Source of the DNA: Aeromonas rivipollensis
GTDB lineage: Bacteria > Pseudomonadota > Gammaproteobacteria > Enterobacterales > Aeromonadaceae
Assembly: GCF_037811135.1 (NCBI RefSeq)
Contig: NZ_CP149130.1
Location: 3,282,501-3,346,500, forward strand
DNA: 64,000 bases
Direction: 5' to 3'
Positions 27,480 through 39,810 of this stretch are shown piece by piece. Position 1 is the first letter of the stretch. Every line of letters begins with the position of its first letter. The notes beneath the pieces are model-generated. The model was not told the origin of the DNA and made no database searches. It saw nothing but the letters and a program-made list of their open reading frames with translations. A program made the translations under genes and the position numbers.

Positions 27480-27575
27480 TCAGAAGGTCAGACCGGGAGA
27501 CAGCTGATCCGGCATGCTCGCCTTGCTGTCTTCGACGGAGGCAACCGGGCAATGGGTACAGTAGTCGGCCAGCAC
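27480..27575 (-). pseudogene. remnant of a second astD 3' end
   Basis: Read on the minus strand, this segment encodes [17 protein letters not shown] then [13 protein letters not shown] and a stop. That nearly matches the last ~30 residues of the adjacent intact AstD ([29 protein letters not shown]), with a one-codon insertion. An in-frame stop just upstream and the absence of the rest of the enzyme show it is a fragment. It sits between DUF1338 and the intact astD. Confidence 0.8.
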
Positions 27576-27600
27576 CTACCTGTTCATATCTGCCTCTTTC

Positions 27601-30155
<2,555 letters not shown>

Positions 30156-30230
30156 AAATGACAACTCCCTTTCATTGACGACAGGTGGGGTCCCGGCTCC
30201 TGCCGGGAGGGCTCCCCACCTCAATTTGGA

Positions 30231-31460
<1,230 letters not shown>

Positions 31461-31518
31461 CTATATCGCGGCAGAATAATCCACCGCCCAAAAGTTAAAT
31501 CCGTGTAAACGTGGCGGA

Positions 31519-31527
31519 ATTATCACA
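31519..31527 (-). promoter_or_regulatory. possible extended -10 of the ast operon
   Basis: On the minus strand TGTGATAAT matches the extended -10 pattern (TG-N-TATAAT with GATAAT), about 70 bases before astC, behind a T-rich stretch. No clean -35 is visible. No convincing ArgR box or sigma-54 site was found in 31449-31726. Confidence 0.35.
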
Positions 31528-31726
31528 GAAAAAAAGTAAAAAGTCTGTAACTTAACCGCCAATGAGGAACAATGTTCGATTGCCCGTGAGATTTTAGGCA
31601 ACCGCATTGCATAACGGCTCAGGGGGTGTTGGCAAGAGATAATTTGGGCAGGAAGCAGGGTGAATAAAGTGTCAGGGAAAATTTTTTTGGCCTCATTTCG
31701 ATTATGAGATGAGGATCACGATTTTT

Positions 31727-32308
31727 TCAGGAAACGGCCAAAAAGTTGGCCAGCAACTGGTGCCCCTGCTCACTCAAAATGCTTTCCGGGTGGAACTGAA
31801 CGCCCTCCAGTGCCAGTGTTTTATGCCGCAGCCCCATGATCTCGTCCATGGAGCCATCGGCGTGTTCGCTCCAGGCGGTAACCTCGAAGCAATCGGGCAG
31901 GGTTTCCCGTTCCACGATGAGCGAATGGTAGCGGGTAACCCGCAGCGGATCCTTGAGCCCCTTGAACACCCCCTCCCCACGATGGCGGATGAGGGAGGTC
32001 TTGCCGTGCATCACCTGGCGGGCACGGACCACCCGGGCCCCGAACGCCTGGGCCAGGGACTGGTGGCCGAGGCAGACGCCGAGGATGGGGATCTCGCCGG
32101 CAAAACGGGAGATGGCAGCCAGAGAGATGCCCGCCTCGTTCGGCGTACAGGGACCGGGGGAGATCACCAGATGACTGGGGGCAAGCCTGGCTATCTCGTC
32201 CAGGCTGAGCTCATCGTTGCGCTTGACCACCACCTCTTGCCCCAGGGCGCCAAAATATTGCACCAGGTTCCAGGTAAAGGAGTCGTAGTTGTCGATGAGT
32301 AGCAGCAT
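31727..32308 (-). CDS. pabA: aminodeoxychorismate/anthranilate synthase glutamine amidotransferase
   Basis: A 193-residue class I glutamine amidotransferase. It has the nucleophile Cys in [16 protein letters not shown] near residue 79, and the triad His-Glu in [13 protein letters not shown] near the C-terminus. It supplies ammonia to PabB for p-aminobenzoate (folate) synthesis. It could also act with TrpE, but a lone gene next to astC/argD favours PabA, as in enterobacteria. The start [12 protein letters not shown] at 32308 matches homologues; the upstream extension is non-homologous. Confidence 0.92.
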   Translation of the reverse strand: MLLLIDNYDSFTWNLVQYFGALGQEVVVKRNDELSLDEIARLAPSHLVISPGPCTPNEAGISLAAISRFAGEIPILGVCLGHQSLAQAFGARVVRARQVMHGKTSLIRHRGEGVFKGLKDPLRVTRYHSLIVERETLPDCFEVTAWSEHADGSMDEIMGLRHKTLALEGVQFHPESILSEQGHQLLANFLAVS

Positions 32309-32652
32309 GAGAGAGCCCTGGGAATGGAACAGAGACGGTGATCGGACTGCGTATGCCAGCCGTCCACGGACAAACGCCGCGCATTCTGGCATGTCTGCCC
32401 CCGTTAATAAACCGCTGAGGGGCTATGCGCTGGTATGGATGGCGGCCTCAATTCTGCAAGACCCACTCTCTGCCATCTCGATGGCATTTCCCCATGCAAC
32501 CCATGCCCTTTAGCAGGGAAGCGAACGAGAGCAGGCAGAAGACGCCGGATAGCCCATGACTGGGCAGGGGAACAGACGAAGCAAGGCGCAAGGGCCGAAA
32601 GCGGGGTGTGAAATGGCGGCCCATCGGCAGATGGGCAGAACCCGGGAGCGCT
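32309..32652. other. intergenic region without recognised gene
   Basis: These 344 bases between pabA and the Hha-like gene hold no ORF with family resemblance and no strong terminator. Only short GC-rich repeats are seen (such as CATCGGCAGATG). It should include the pabA promoter, but no good -35/-10 pair was identified. Confidence 0.5.
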
Positions 32653-32868
32653 TCAGCGATCCAGATAACGCCCCTGCTCCAGCTCGCGCTCGCGCTGGCA
32701 TTCGGCCAGATAGATGGCGGCGGCGATGGCCGGAGTCTTGTGGTGCTTGTCGATGGCATTGGAGACCATCAGCTGCAGGGTGTTGAGGTTCTTGGCCTTG
32801 CGGAACTTGCGCAGCCAGTGGCCCTTGTCACTCAGTTCTTCAATCATTGCATTTGATTCGACAGACAT
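32653..32868 (-). CDS. small Hha/YmoA-like regulatory protein
   Basis: A 71-residue protein starting MSVESNAMIEELS. Its core WLRKFRKAKNLNTLQLMVSN and AAIYLAECQRERELEQGRYLD align by eye with Hha/YmoA ([35 protein letters not shown]). Those are small H-NS partners that modulate silencing of virulence and horizontally acquired genes. The level of match is modest, so the family call is an inference. AAGAGAAAG precedes the ATG. It lies about 123 bases downstream of trpS on the same strand. Confidence 0.55.
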   Translation of the reverse strand: MSVESNAMIEELSDKGHWLRKFRKAKNLNTLQLMVSNAIDKHHKTPAIAAAIYLAECQRERELEQGRYLDR

Positions 32869-32991
32869 GCTTTCTCTTGGGGCAAGCGCCCGCGTTTGAC
32901 ATTGGAAGAGGAGATGACGAACCAGGGGTCGGGTAAAACAAAGAAAGCCAGGCAAATACCCAGCTCTCTACAACTACACCTTCCCAGTATG

Positions 32992-33996
32992 TCAGGCTCG
33001 AGGAACGAAGCCGACAACATCATATACGCTGATCAGGGTTTTTTCAGCCCTTTCCCGCGCCTTTTGTGCGCCAGCCGCCAAAATTGCCTGCAGATGAGTC
33101 TCATCCTGACGCAACTCGCGGAAGCGGGCCTGGATGGGTTCCAGCAGGGCGACCACGGCATCGGCCGTCTCGCTCTTGAGGTGGCCATACATCTTGCCCT
33201 CGAAGTGCTGCTCGAGCTCGGGGATGGAGCGACCTGTCACACCGGACATCAGGGTCAGCAGGTTGGAGACCCCCGGCTTGTTCTCGGGATCGAAGCGCAC
33301 CACGGCCGGCTCGTCGGAGTCGGTCATCGCCCGCTTGATCTTCTTGACGATCTGCTTGGGATCTTCCAGCAGGCCGATGAAGTTCGCCTCGTTGTCGTCG
33401 GACTTGGACATCTTCTTGGTGGGATCCTGCAGGCTCATCACCCGGGCTCCGTCGGTCGGGATGAAGGGCTCAGGCAGGGTGAACACCTCGCCGTAGAGGT
33501 TGTTGAACCGGGTGCAGATGTCGCGGGTCAGCTCCAGATGCTGCTTCTGGTCGTTGCCGACCGGCACCTGATTGGCCTGATAGAGCAGGATGTCCGCCGC
33601 CATCAGCACCGGATAGCCGAACAGGCCGACGTTGACGTTGTTCTCGAAACGGGCGGACTTGTCCTTGAACTGGGTCATGCGCGACAGCTCGCCCATCTGG
33701 GTGTAGCAGTTCAGGATCCAGCCCAGCTCGGCGTGCTGGGGCACATGGGACTGGATGAAGACGGTGCTCTTGGCCGGATCGATGCCGACCGCCAGATAGA
33801 GGGCGGCGGCATCCAGGCACGCCTTGCGCAGAGCGGCAGGCTCCTGGCGGGTGGTGATGGCGTGCAGATCGACGATGCAGTAGAGGCAGTCGAAGTCATC
33901 CTGCATGTTGACCCACTGACGCAAGGCGCCCATGTAGTTGCCTATGGTCAGCTGGCCCGAGGGTTGGGCCCCGCTCAATACGATTGGTTTAGCCAT
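32992..33996 (-). CDS. trpS: tryptophanyl-tRNA synthetase
   Basis: TrpS charges tRNA(Trp) with tryptophan using ATP. The 334-residue class I synthetase has the HIGH-equivalent [13 protein letters not shown] near residue 15 and the KMSKS loop in [13 protein letters not shown] near residue 195. [21 protein letters not shown] forms the tryptophan site. It is 17 bases downstream of gph, in the conserved order damX-dam-rpe-gph-trpS. Confidence 0.97.
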   Translation of the reverse strand: MAKPIVLSGAQPSGQLTIGNYMGALRQWVNMQDDFDCLYCIVDLHAITTRQEPAALRKACLDAAALYLAVGIDPAKSTVFIQSHVPQHAELGWILNCYTQMGELSRMTQFKDKSARFENNVNVGLFGYPVLMAADILLYQANQVPVGNDQKQHLELTRDICTRFNNLYGEVFTLPEPFIPTDGARVMSLQDPTKKMSKSDDNEANFIGLLEDPKQIVKKIKRAMTDSDEPAVVRFDPENKPGVSNLLTLMSGVTGRSIPELEQHFEGKMYGHLKSETADAVVALLEPIQARFRELRQDETHLQAILAAGAQKARERAEKTLISVYDVVGFVPRA

Positions 33997-34013
33997 GAAT
34001 GTGTTGATCCTTG

Positions 34014-34679
34014 TTATTCAGCCAAGAGGGCATCGAGCTCTGCAAACTGCTCGCATACCCAGTCAGGGCGGGAATCTGCGATGGGACGGCCATAGTTGTA
34101 GCCGTAGGTGAGCCCCACCACCTTCATGCCGGCAGCCTGGGCGGCCAGCACATCATTTTCGGAGTCTCCCACCATCAGGGTGCGCGACGGGCTGACACCC
34201 AACTCGTGGCAGGCCAGCAGCAGCGGATCCGGGCTCGGCTTCTTGACGGGCACGCAGTTGCCCCCCAGCCAGAGCGCGAAGCAGTCGCCGATACCGAGGG
34301 CATCCAGAATGGGCTGCACGAAGTGACTCGGCTTGTTGGTCACTACGGCCTGGCGGTAACCGAGCGCCTGCAGGCGGCGCAGGCTCTGCTCCACCCCGTC
34401 ATACATGGCCAGCCCTTGCAGCAGGCAGGCCTGATAGTGCTGGTCAAACAGGGGGCGGGCCTTGGCAAATTGCTCGGGCGCCTCGCGATAATCCAGCGCG
34501 CGCTGGATCAGCTTGTCGGCACCGTTGCCGACCCAGGTGCGCACCACGGCCTCGTCGGCCTCGGGCAGCCCCAGATCGGTCAGGGTGCGGTTGACCGCCA
34601 GCGCCAGCTGGGAGGCGCTGTCAATCAGGGTGCCATCCAGATCGAACAGCACCAGATCGAAGGGACGTTCAACGGACAT
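34014..34679 (-). CDS. gph: phosphoglycolate phosphatase
   Basis: A 221-residue HAD phosphatase that hydrolyses 2-phosphoglycolate, produced during DNA 3'-end repair. Motif I is [15 protein letters not shown] (nucleophile Asp near residue 12), motif II is VVTNKP, motif III is the Lys in [13 protein letters not shown], and motif IV is [17 protein letters not shown]. The start overlaps the rpe stop by 11 bases, implying translational coupling. Confidence 0.94.
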   Translation of the reverse strand: MSVERPFDLVLFDLDGTLIDSASQLALAVNRTLTDLGLPEADEAVVRTWVGNGADKLIQRALDYREAPEQFAKARPLFDQHYQACLLQGLAMYDGVEQSLRRLQALGYRQAVVTNKPSHFVQPILDALGIGDCFALWLGGNCVPVKKPSPDPLLLACHELGVSPSRTLMVGDSENDVLAAQAAGMKVVGLTYGYNYGRPIADSRPDWVCEQFAELDALLAE

Positions 34680-35340
34680 GAGCCAGCTCCGCCCGCATCT
34701 GGTCGATCACCGCCTTGTAATCTGGCTTGCCGAAGATGGCGGAGCCCGCCACGAACATGTCAGCCCCGGCGGCGGCGATGTCGCGGATGTTCTCCACCTT
34801 GACGCCACCGTCGATCTCGAGGCGAATGTCACGGCCGCTCTCGTCGATCAGACGGCGCACCTGGCGCAGCTTGTCGAGGGTACCAGGGATGAAGCTCTGA
34901 CCACCAAAGCCCGGGTTGACCGACATCAGCAGGATCACGTCCAGCTTGTCCATCACGTACTCCAGGCAGGTAAGCGGCGTGGCCGGGTTCAGCACCAGAC
35001 CGGCCTGGCAACCCTGCTCCTTGATGAGACCCAGGGTACGGTCCACGTGATCGGAGGCTTCCGGGTGGAAGGTGATCAGGTTGGCACCCGCCTTGGCGAA
35101 ATCGGGGACGATGCGATCCACCGGCTTGACCATCAGGTGCACATCGATGGGGGCCTCGATGCCGTAGTCACGCAGGGCCTGACAGACCATGGGGCCTATG
35201 GTCAGGTTGGGGACATAGTGGTTGTCCATCACGTCGAAGTGCACCACGTCGGCCCCGGCGGCCAGCACCTTGGCCACATCCTCGCCCAGGCGGGCAAAGT
35301 CGGCGGAGAGGATAGAGGGGGCAATCAGAAAGTCTTTCAT
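34669..35340 (-). CDS. rpe: ribulose-phosphate 3-epimerase
   Basis: Rpe interconverts ribulose-5-phosphate and xylulose-5-phosphate in the pentose phosphate pathway. The 223-residue TIM-barrel protein shows [15 protein letters not shown] at the start and [17 protein letters not shown] near residue 35. [15 protein letters not shown] lies near residue 140, and [11 protein letters not shown] near residue 175. The start at 35340 (MKDFLIAPS) fits the family; an ATG three codons upstream is also in frame. Confidence 0.96.
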   Translation of the reverse strand: MKDFLIAPSILSADFARLGEDVAKVLAAGADVVHFDVMDNHYVPNLTIGPMVCQALRDYGIEAPIDVHLMVKPVDRIVPDFAKAGANLITFHPEASDHVDRTLGLIKEQGCQAGLVLNPATPLTCLEYVMDKLDVILLMSVNPGFGGQSFIPGTLDKLRQVRRLIDESGRDIRLEIDGGVKVENIRDIAAAGADMFVAGSAIFGKPDYKAVIDQMRAELAHVR

Positions 35341-35500
35341 CAGCGTCATCCATTGGCAGCGTGGCAGAAAAAGCGGCGCAATTTTATCGCAAATGGGCGA
35401 TGAAAACGACCCGCACGTACAGGGAATGCGGACCGCAGGTGCAGAAGACGCGGGCCTTGCACTTGCCCGACCAGACAGGCGCCGTGCCTGGGCAGAAACG

Positions 35501-35526
35501 ACAACGGTCCCCGCAGGGACCGTTCA
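35501..35526 (-). terminator. hairpin after dam
   Basis: AACGGTCCC and GGGACCGTT form a 9-bp stem just past the dam stop on the minus strand, followed only by GTCGTTT. It may be a weak terminator or processing site between dam and rpe. Confidence 0.5.
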
Positions 35527-35530
35527 TGAC

Positions 35531-36403
35531 TCAACCGACAGAGACCAGTTCGGCCTCGCCGGGATAGTAGCCCTGCTCGGGGGCTATGCCGGGCGGGTAG
35601 AGCGCCAGCAGCTCGGCCACCTTGTTGCGGCTGCCTCCGTTGCGGCTGATGGTGCGCTTGACCAGGATCTCGTCCAGCCGGGCCCCGCGATAGAGTTCCC
35701 GGGTCAGCTCGATGTCGTGGTTGCTGATGAGCACGGGCACCCCCTTGTGGGCGGCGGTATGTCGGGCCAGCCTGGCCAGCAGGGCCTGGTCATCCAGGGT
35801 GAAGCCGCCTGCCGAGTAGGTGGTGAAGCTCGCCGTGGTGGAGAGCGGCGCATAGGGGGGATCGCAGTAGATCACCCAGTCTTCCTCCGCCCTGGCCATG
35901 GCATCGGCATAACTCTCGCAGATGAAGGTGGCCTTCTGGGCCTTCTCGGCGAAGGCCCACAGCTCTTTCTCCGGGAAATAGGGCTTCTTGTATGAGCCGA
36001 ACGGCACGTTGAAGCCGCCCTTTTTGTTGTAGCGGCACAGGCCGTTGAACCCGTGGCGATTCAGAAACAGGAACAGCTGGGCCCGTTCGAACCCGGCTTC
36101 GGTCTGGTTGAACTGGGTGCGCAGCCGATAATAGGCGGTCTTGTGGTTGTGCTCGGCCACAAACAGCTTGCGCGCCTCGCGGATGAAGTTGTCCGGCTGC
36201 CGCTTGAGGTGATTGTAGAGACCGATCAGATCCGGATTGATGTCGTTGAGCACATAGGCATCGTAATCCGTGTTGAGAAACACTGAGCCCGCTCCGACGA
36301 AGGGCTCCAGCAACACACGCCCGGCCGGCAAGCGCTCGGCAATCTCTTCGACCAGGGAGTATTTTCCCCCGGCCCATTTTAAAAACGCGCGTGTTTTTTT
36401 CAT
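35531..36403 (-). CDS. dam: DNA adenine methylase Dam
   Basis: Dam methylates adenine in GATC, which directs mismatch repair and times replication initiation. The 290-residue alpha-class methylase has the SAM motif FLKWAGGKYSLVEEI at the start, LLEPFVGAGSVFLN near residue 31, and the catalytic DPPY in IYCDPPYAPLSTTASFTTY near residue 180. It lies 70 bases downstream of damX, as in enterobacteria. In Aeromonas, Dam levels are reported to affect virulence. Confidence 0.96.
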   Translation of the reverse strand: MKKTRAFLKWAGGKYSLVEEIAERLPAGRVLLEPFVGAGSVFLNTDYDAYVLNDINPDLIGLYNHLKRQPDNFIREARKLFVAEHNHKTAYYRLRTQFNQTEAGFERAQLFLFLNRHGFNGLCRYNKKGGFNVPFGSYKKPYFPEKELWAFAEKAQKATFICESYADAMARAEEDWVIYCDPPYAPLSTTASFTTYSAGGFTLDDQALLARLARHTAAHKGVPVLISNHDIELTRELYRGARLDEILVKRTISRNGGSRNKVAELLALYPPGIAPEQGYYPGEAELVSVG

Positions 36404-36473
36404 GGAAGTCCGGTGTTAAGAAGGCAATGCCCAAAAAAGGGGGACGATTCTACCCCCTTCCCCGGGCGACTGG

Positions 36474-38012
36474 CTATTGCTTCAATTCTTTTTGTATCTG
36501 GGCAAACGACTTGGGCCAGGGTTGTCCCTTGAGCAAGGCAGGGGACAGCTTGCGGATCGCCGCCTTGGCCTGGGTGCTGTTGGCATAATCGCCCTGCACC
36601 ACCACGTACCAGGGACTGCCACGGAAGCGGGTCTTGTAGACCCAGACCTTGCCCGCCAGCCCATGCTCGGCCACGAAGCTGTCGACCGCCTGGGTGTTGC
36701 TCGCCCCCATCAGCTGGATGCTGTAGTGGTTCCTCGCCTTCTTGTTGAGGGTCGCCACCGGCGTCAGGGCCACCTTGGGTGCCGGCGCCGCGGCGGGCGC
36801 AGTCGCGGCTGGAGTGGGCGTCGCCTTGGCAACAGGCGCAGTGCTCTGTGCCTGTGCCGCCGCCCCGGTCGGGGCCGCGCGGGAACTCCCTCCGACCAGC
36901 TCGTCCACCACCGCCGTCGGCAGGGCACCGCTGACGTTGGGCTGTGTCATCAGTTTCTCAACCACTTCATCGGAGATGACGACCCGGCGCCCCTCGTAAT
37001 TGCTCGACTCGGTGGTGACCGTCTCGCTCTCGACCTTCTTGGGCAAGGTCTTGGCATCGGGCTGCCAATCCCGGGCGACCTGGTTGCTTGAGGAGCTGGC
37101 ATCGGCACCACTGCTCGCCTGGCTCCCCTGGGCCCCGCTCGCCGCACCGACGCTCAGCGGATCGGTCGCGACGGGGTCGGGCAACGCCATCCCCTGGGTC
37201 GAGGCCGGGGGCTGTTCCTTGCCAGCCTCCTCGAACAGGGGGAGATAACTCAGGGCCAGCAAACCGGCGGCCGCCAGGGCCAGCACGGTCGCAATTTTCT
37301 TGACGGGCAACTCGGCCTGACGTTTCTTGGGCCTTCTGTCGGTCATGACATCCTCCAATGACTGCATGATGGCGGACGGGTGTCCCCCCGCCCCCTTCAG
37401 GATCTCTTCCACTTTCGGCTTGGGCAAGAGGGCCGCCGGGATCTTCAGCTCCTTGGCCTTCTCATACAGGAAGATGCGTTGTTCAGGCGCGCTCAGTGGC
37501 GCGACTTCCAACTCGAGCGCGGGCATGGCCCGCCCCTTGAGGGCACTCTTCTGATCGCGACACCAGACGTCACTGCCCGAGAGCAGGATGGCCAGTTTAT
37601 GGGGAGAGGCCAGGGTATCGTTATGGCGACAGAGCGCCCACAGCTCCCCCACCAGTTCGGCGGGCAGGGTGTCGGCGCGCTCGATCATGAGCAGCAGGGT
37701 GGAAGGTTTGCCCTCCAGCATGCGGAAGAAGCTGTCGGCCAGCGCATCCTGCGCATTGAACAGGGGGCGTGCCACCACCTGCTGAAGCAGCAACTGGCGC
37801 ACGTCCGCCATCTTCATGGCCGGGCTGCCAATGAGGCTCACCACCCGAACCGAGTCAGGCAGTTGGGCAAGCAGGGATTCACACAGGGTGCCACGGCCGC
37901 TGCCGGGCTTGCCTGAGAGAAAAATAAAGGGGTGATTGAACTCAATCAGATGCAGCAGCCGGTCAACCAGCTGCCGCTGGGAAGGCAGTTTCAGCAATTT
38001 GTTATTGGTCAC
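36474..38012 (-). CDS. damX: SPOR-domain cell-division protein DamX
   Basis: A 512-residue inner-membrane protein. The N-terminal cytoplasmic AAA-like domain carries a P-loop ([17 protein letters not shown] near residue 32). It is followed by one transmembrane segment ([20 protein letters not shown] near residue 240) and a long Ala/Pro/Ser-rich periplasmic linker. A C-terminal SPOR domain ([11 protein letters not shown] to [19 protein letters not shown]) binds denuded septal peptidoglycan. An ATPase-like N-terminus is typical of Vibrio and Aeromonas DamX. It overlaps the aroB stop by 11 bases. Confidence 0.92.
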   Translation of the reverse strand: MTNNKLLKLPSQRQLVDRLLHLIEFNHPFIFLSGKPGSGRGTLCESLLAQLPDSVRVVSLIGSPAMKMADVRQLLLQQVVARPLFNAQDALADSFFRMLEGKPSTLLLMIERADTLPAELVGELWALCRHNDTLASPHKLAILLSGSDVWCRDQKSALKGRAMPALELEVAPLSAPEQRIFLYEKAKELKIPAALLPKPKVEEILKGAGGHPSAIMQSLEDVMTDRRPKKRQAELPVKKIATVLALAAAGLLALSYLPLFEEAGKEQPPASTQGMALPDPVATDPLSVGAASGAQGSQASSGADASSSSNQVARDWQPDAKTLPKKVESETVTTESSNYEGRRVVISDEVVEKLMTQPNVSGALPTAVVDELVGGSSRAAPTGAAAQAQSTAPVAKATPTPAATAPAAAPAPKVALTPVATLNKKARNHYSIQLMGASNTQAVDSFVAEHGLAGKVWVYKTRFRGSPWYVVVQGDYANSTQAKAAIRKLSPALLKGQPWPKSFAQIQKELKQ

Positions 38013-39084
38013 GACCAGACTCGATCACCGCCATCAACTGCGCATCCGTCACATCGGCCACCACCTGGGCCTGCCCGATCCCAATCGGCAACACCAGCCG
38101 CAGCTTGCCTTCCAGCACCTTCTTGTCACGGCGCATATGGCGAATGAAGGCGGCAAAGTCCATCTCGGACGGCGCCAGCACCGGCAGGTCCGCCGCCAGC
38201 AGCAAGTCGCGGACTCGTGCAACCTCTTGCGTCGTCATGTCGCCACGGGCCAGGGCCGTTTCGGCCGCCAGCATCATGCCCGCCGCCACCGCCTCCCCAT
38301 GGAGCCAGTTGCCATAGCCCTTCTCGGCCTCGATGGCATGGCCGAAGGTGTGACCCAGGTTCAGCAGGGCGCGCACGCCATGCTCGGTCTCGTCCTGGCC
38401 GACCACGTCGGCCTTGATTTCACAGCAACGACGAATGGCGTAGGAAAGGGCTTCGGCGTCAAGGCGTTGCAGCCGCGCCATGTTGACTTCGAGCCAAGCA
38501 AAGAAGGCCGCATCCCAGATGATGCCGTACTTGATCACTTCGGCCATGCCGGCGGCAAATTCCCGCGCAGGCAGGGTCTTGAGGCAGTCGGTGTCGATGA
38601 TCACATGCTTGGGCTGATAGAAGGCGCCCACCATGTTTTTGCCAAGAGGGTGATTGACGGCGGTCTTGCCGCCGACGGAGGAGTCAACCTGGGAAAGCAG
38701 TGTGGTAGGCACCTGAATGAACGGAATGCCTCGTTGATAGCTTGCCGCAGCAAAGCCGACAACGTCGCCTATCACGCCGCCCCCCAGGGCGATGAGGGTG
38801 GTGTCACGGCCATGACTGGTTTCCAGCAGAGCAGACATGATCCGCTCGAAGGTAGCCAGGGTCTTGTAGGCCTCGCCATCCGGCAGTATCAGGTGTTCAA
38901 CCTGAAAACCGGGCAGCAACTGAATGATCTGCTCAAGATACAAGGGGGCGACGACGGTGTTGGTCACTATCATGACCCGCTTGCCCTTGATCGTCTGTGC
39001 CAGCACCTCGGGGCGTTGCAACAGACCAGCAGCTATCTCAATCGGGTAGCTGCGCTCACCCAGTTCGACCTTCAACCTTTCCAT
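38002..39084 (-). CDS. aroB: 3-dehydroquinate synthase AroB
   Basis: AroB cyclises DAHP to 3-dehydroquinate, the second step of the shikimate pathway. The 360-residue protein has [10 protein letters not shown] near residue 68 and the NAD-binding [41 protein letters not shown] follows, then the metal ligands Glu ([11 protein letters not shown]), His ([13 protein letters not shown]) and His ([11 protein letters not shown]). It starts 16 bases after aroK. Confidence 0.97.
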   Translation of the reverse strand: MERLKVELGERSYPIEIAAGLLQRPEVLAQTIKGKRVMIVTNTVVAPLYLEQIIQLLPGFQVEHLILPDGEAYKTLATFERIMSALLETSHGRDTTLIALGGGVIGDVVGFAAASYQRGIPFIQVPTTLLSQVDSSVGGKTAVNHPLGKNMVGAFYQPKHVIIDTDCLKTLPAREFAAGMAEVIKYGIIWDAAFFAWLEVNMARLQRLDAEALSYAIRRCCEIKADVVGQDETEHGVRALLNLGHTFGHAIEAEKGYGNWLHGEAVAAGMMLAAETALARGDMTTQEVARVRDLLLAADLPVLAPSEMDFAAFIRHMRRDKKVLEGKLRLVLPIGIGQAQVVADVTDAQLMAVIESGRDQ

Positions 39085-39100
39085 GGACGTCCTCTATTGA

Positions 39101-39619
39101 TTACATACCAATCAACTTAACGATTTGATTAGCTACAACTTTTGCACTTTGATCATCCGTCTGGATGACAAAGTCCGCGACTTCTTCATACAGGGCGTTG
39201 CGCTCTTGAGCCAGACGCTCCAGCACTTCGCGGGGCGGCTCTTCGGTTTGCAACAAGGGGCGACGCTTGTCTCTCTGGGTACGCGCCAGTTGCTTTTCAA
39301 TGGTGGTTTCGAGGTAGACCACGATGCCGCGCGCAGAGAGTTTGTTGCGGGTTTCACGGCTCTTGATGGCGCCGCCGCCCGTTGCCAGCACGATACCCTG
39401 CTGCTCGGCGAGTTCACCGATCACCTTCTCTTCGCGGATCCGGAAACCCTCTTCGCCTTCAACATCGAACACCCAGCCGATATCGGCACCACTGCGGCGC
39501 TCAATCTCATGATCTGAGTCGAAAAACTCCATGTGCAGTTGTTCTGCCAGATGTCTACCTATGGTGCTCTTGCCCGCACCCATGGGACCTATCAGGAAAA
39601 TATTGCGTTTCTCAGCCAT
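39101..39619 (-). CDS. aroK: shikimate kinase I
   Basis: AroK phosphorylates shikimate with ATP. The 172-residue P-loop protein has Walker [16 protein letters not shown] at residues 11-25, the shikimate-binding [20 protein letters not shown], and [11 protein letters not shown] near residue 80. The Arg-rich lid [10 protein letters not shown] follows. It heads the aroK-aroB-damX-dam-rpe-gph-trpS run and follows pilQ by 191 bases, the usual gammaproteobacterial order. Confidence 0.97.
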   Translation of the reverse strand: MAEKRNIFLIGPMGAGKSTIGRHLAEQLHMEFFDSDHEIERRSGADIGWVFDVEGEEGFRIREEKVIGELAEQQGIVLATGGGAIKSRETRNKLSARGIVVYLETTIEKQLARTQRDKRRPLLQTEEPPREVLERLAQERNALYEEVADFVIQTDDQSAKVVANQIVKLIGM

Positions 39620-39650
39620 GTCTTTTCGTTAGTAATTACAAACTGTATGG

Positions 39651-39673
39651 CCCCGGTAAATACTCGACCGGGG
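39651..39673 (-). repeat. hairpin in aroK leader
   Basis: CCCCGGT and ACCGGGG pair perfectly around a 9-base AT-rich loop, about 32 bases before the aroK start. It may be part of the aroK 5' leader; no T-run suggests termination. Confidence 0.4.
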
Positions 39674-39747
39674 TACCTATGAACCTTATCTTGCGATGGA
39701 TCAGGAGGGGGATTATCTCAATAGAAACCAGGACTGGCAACCGCAGC

Positions 39748-39777
39748 CCTTACGCCCCAGCCTCATCGGGGCGTAAG
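39748..39777 (-). repeat. hairpin after pilQ
   Basis: CCTTACGCCCC and GGGGCGTAAGG form a perfect 11-bp stem downstream of the pilQ stop on the minus strand. No T-run follows on the minus strand, so partial read-through to aroK is possible. Confidence 0.55.
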
Positions 39778-39810
39778 GTTATATGTGTTTTACCCTCACA
39801 TGTAAAGTTT

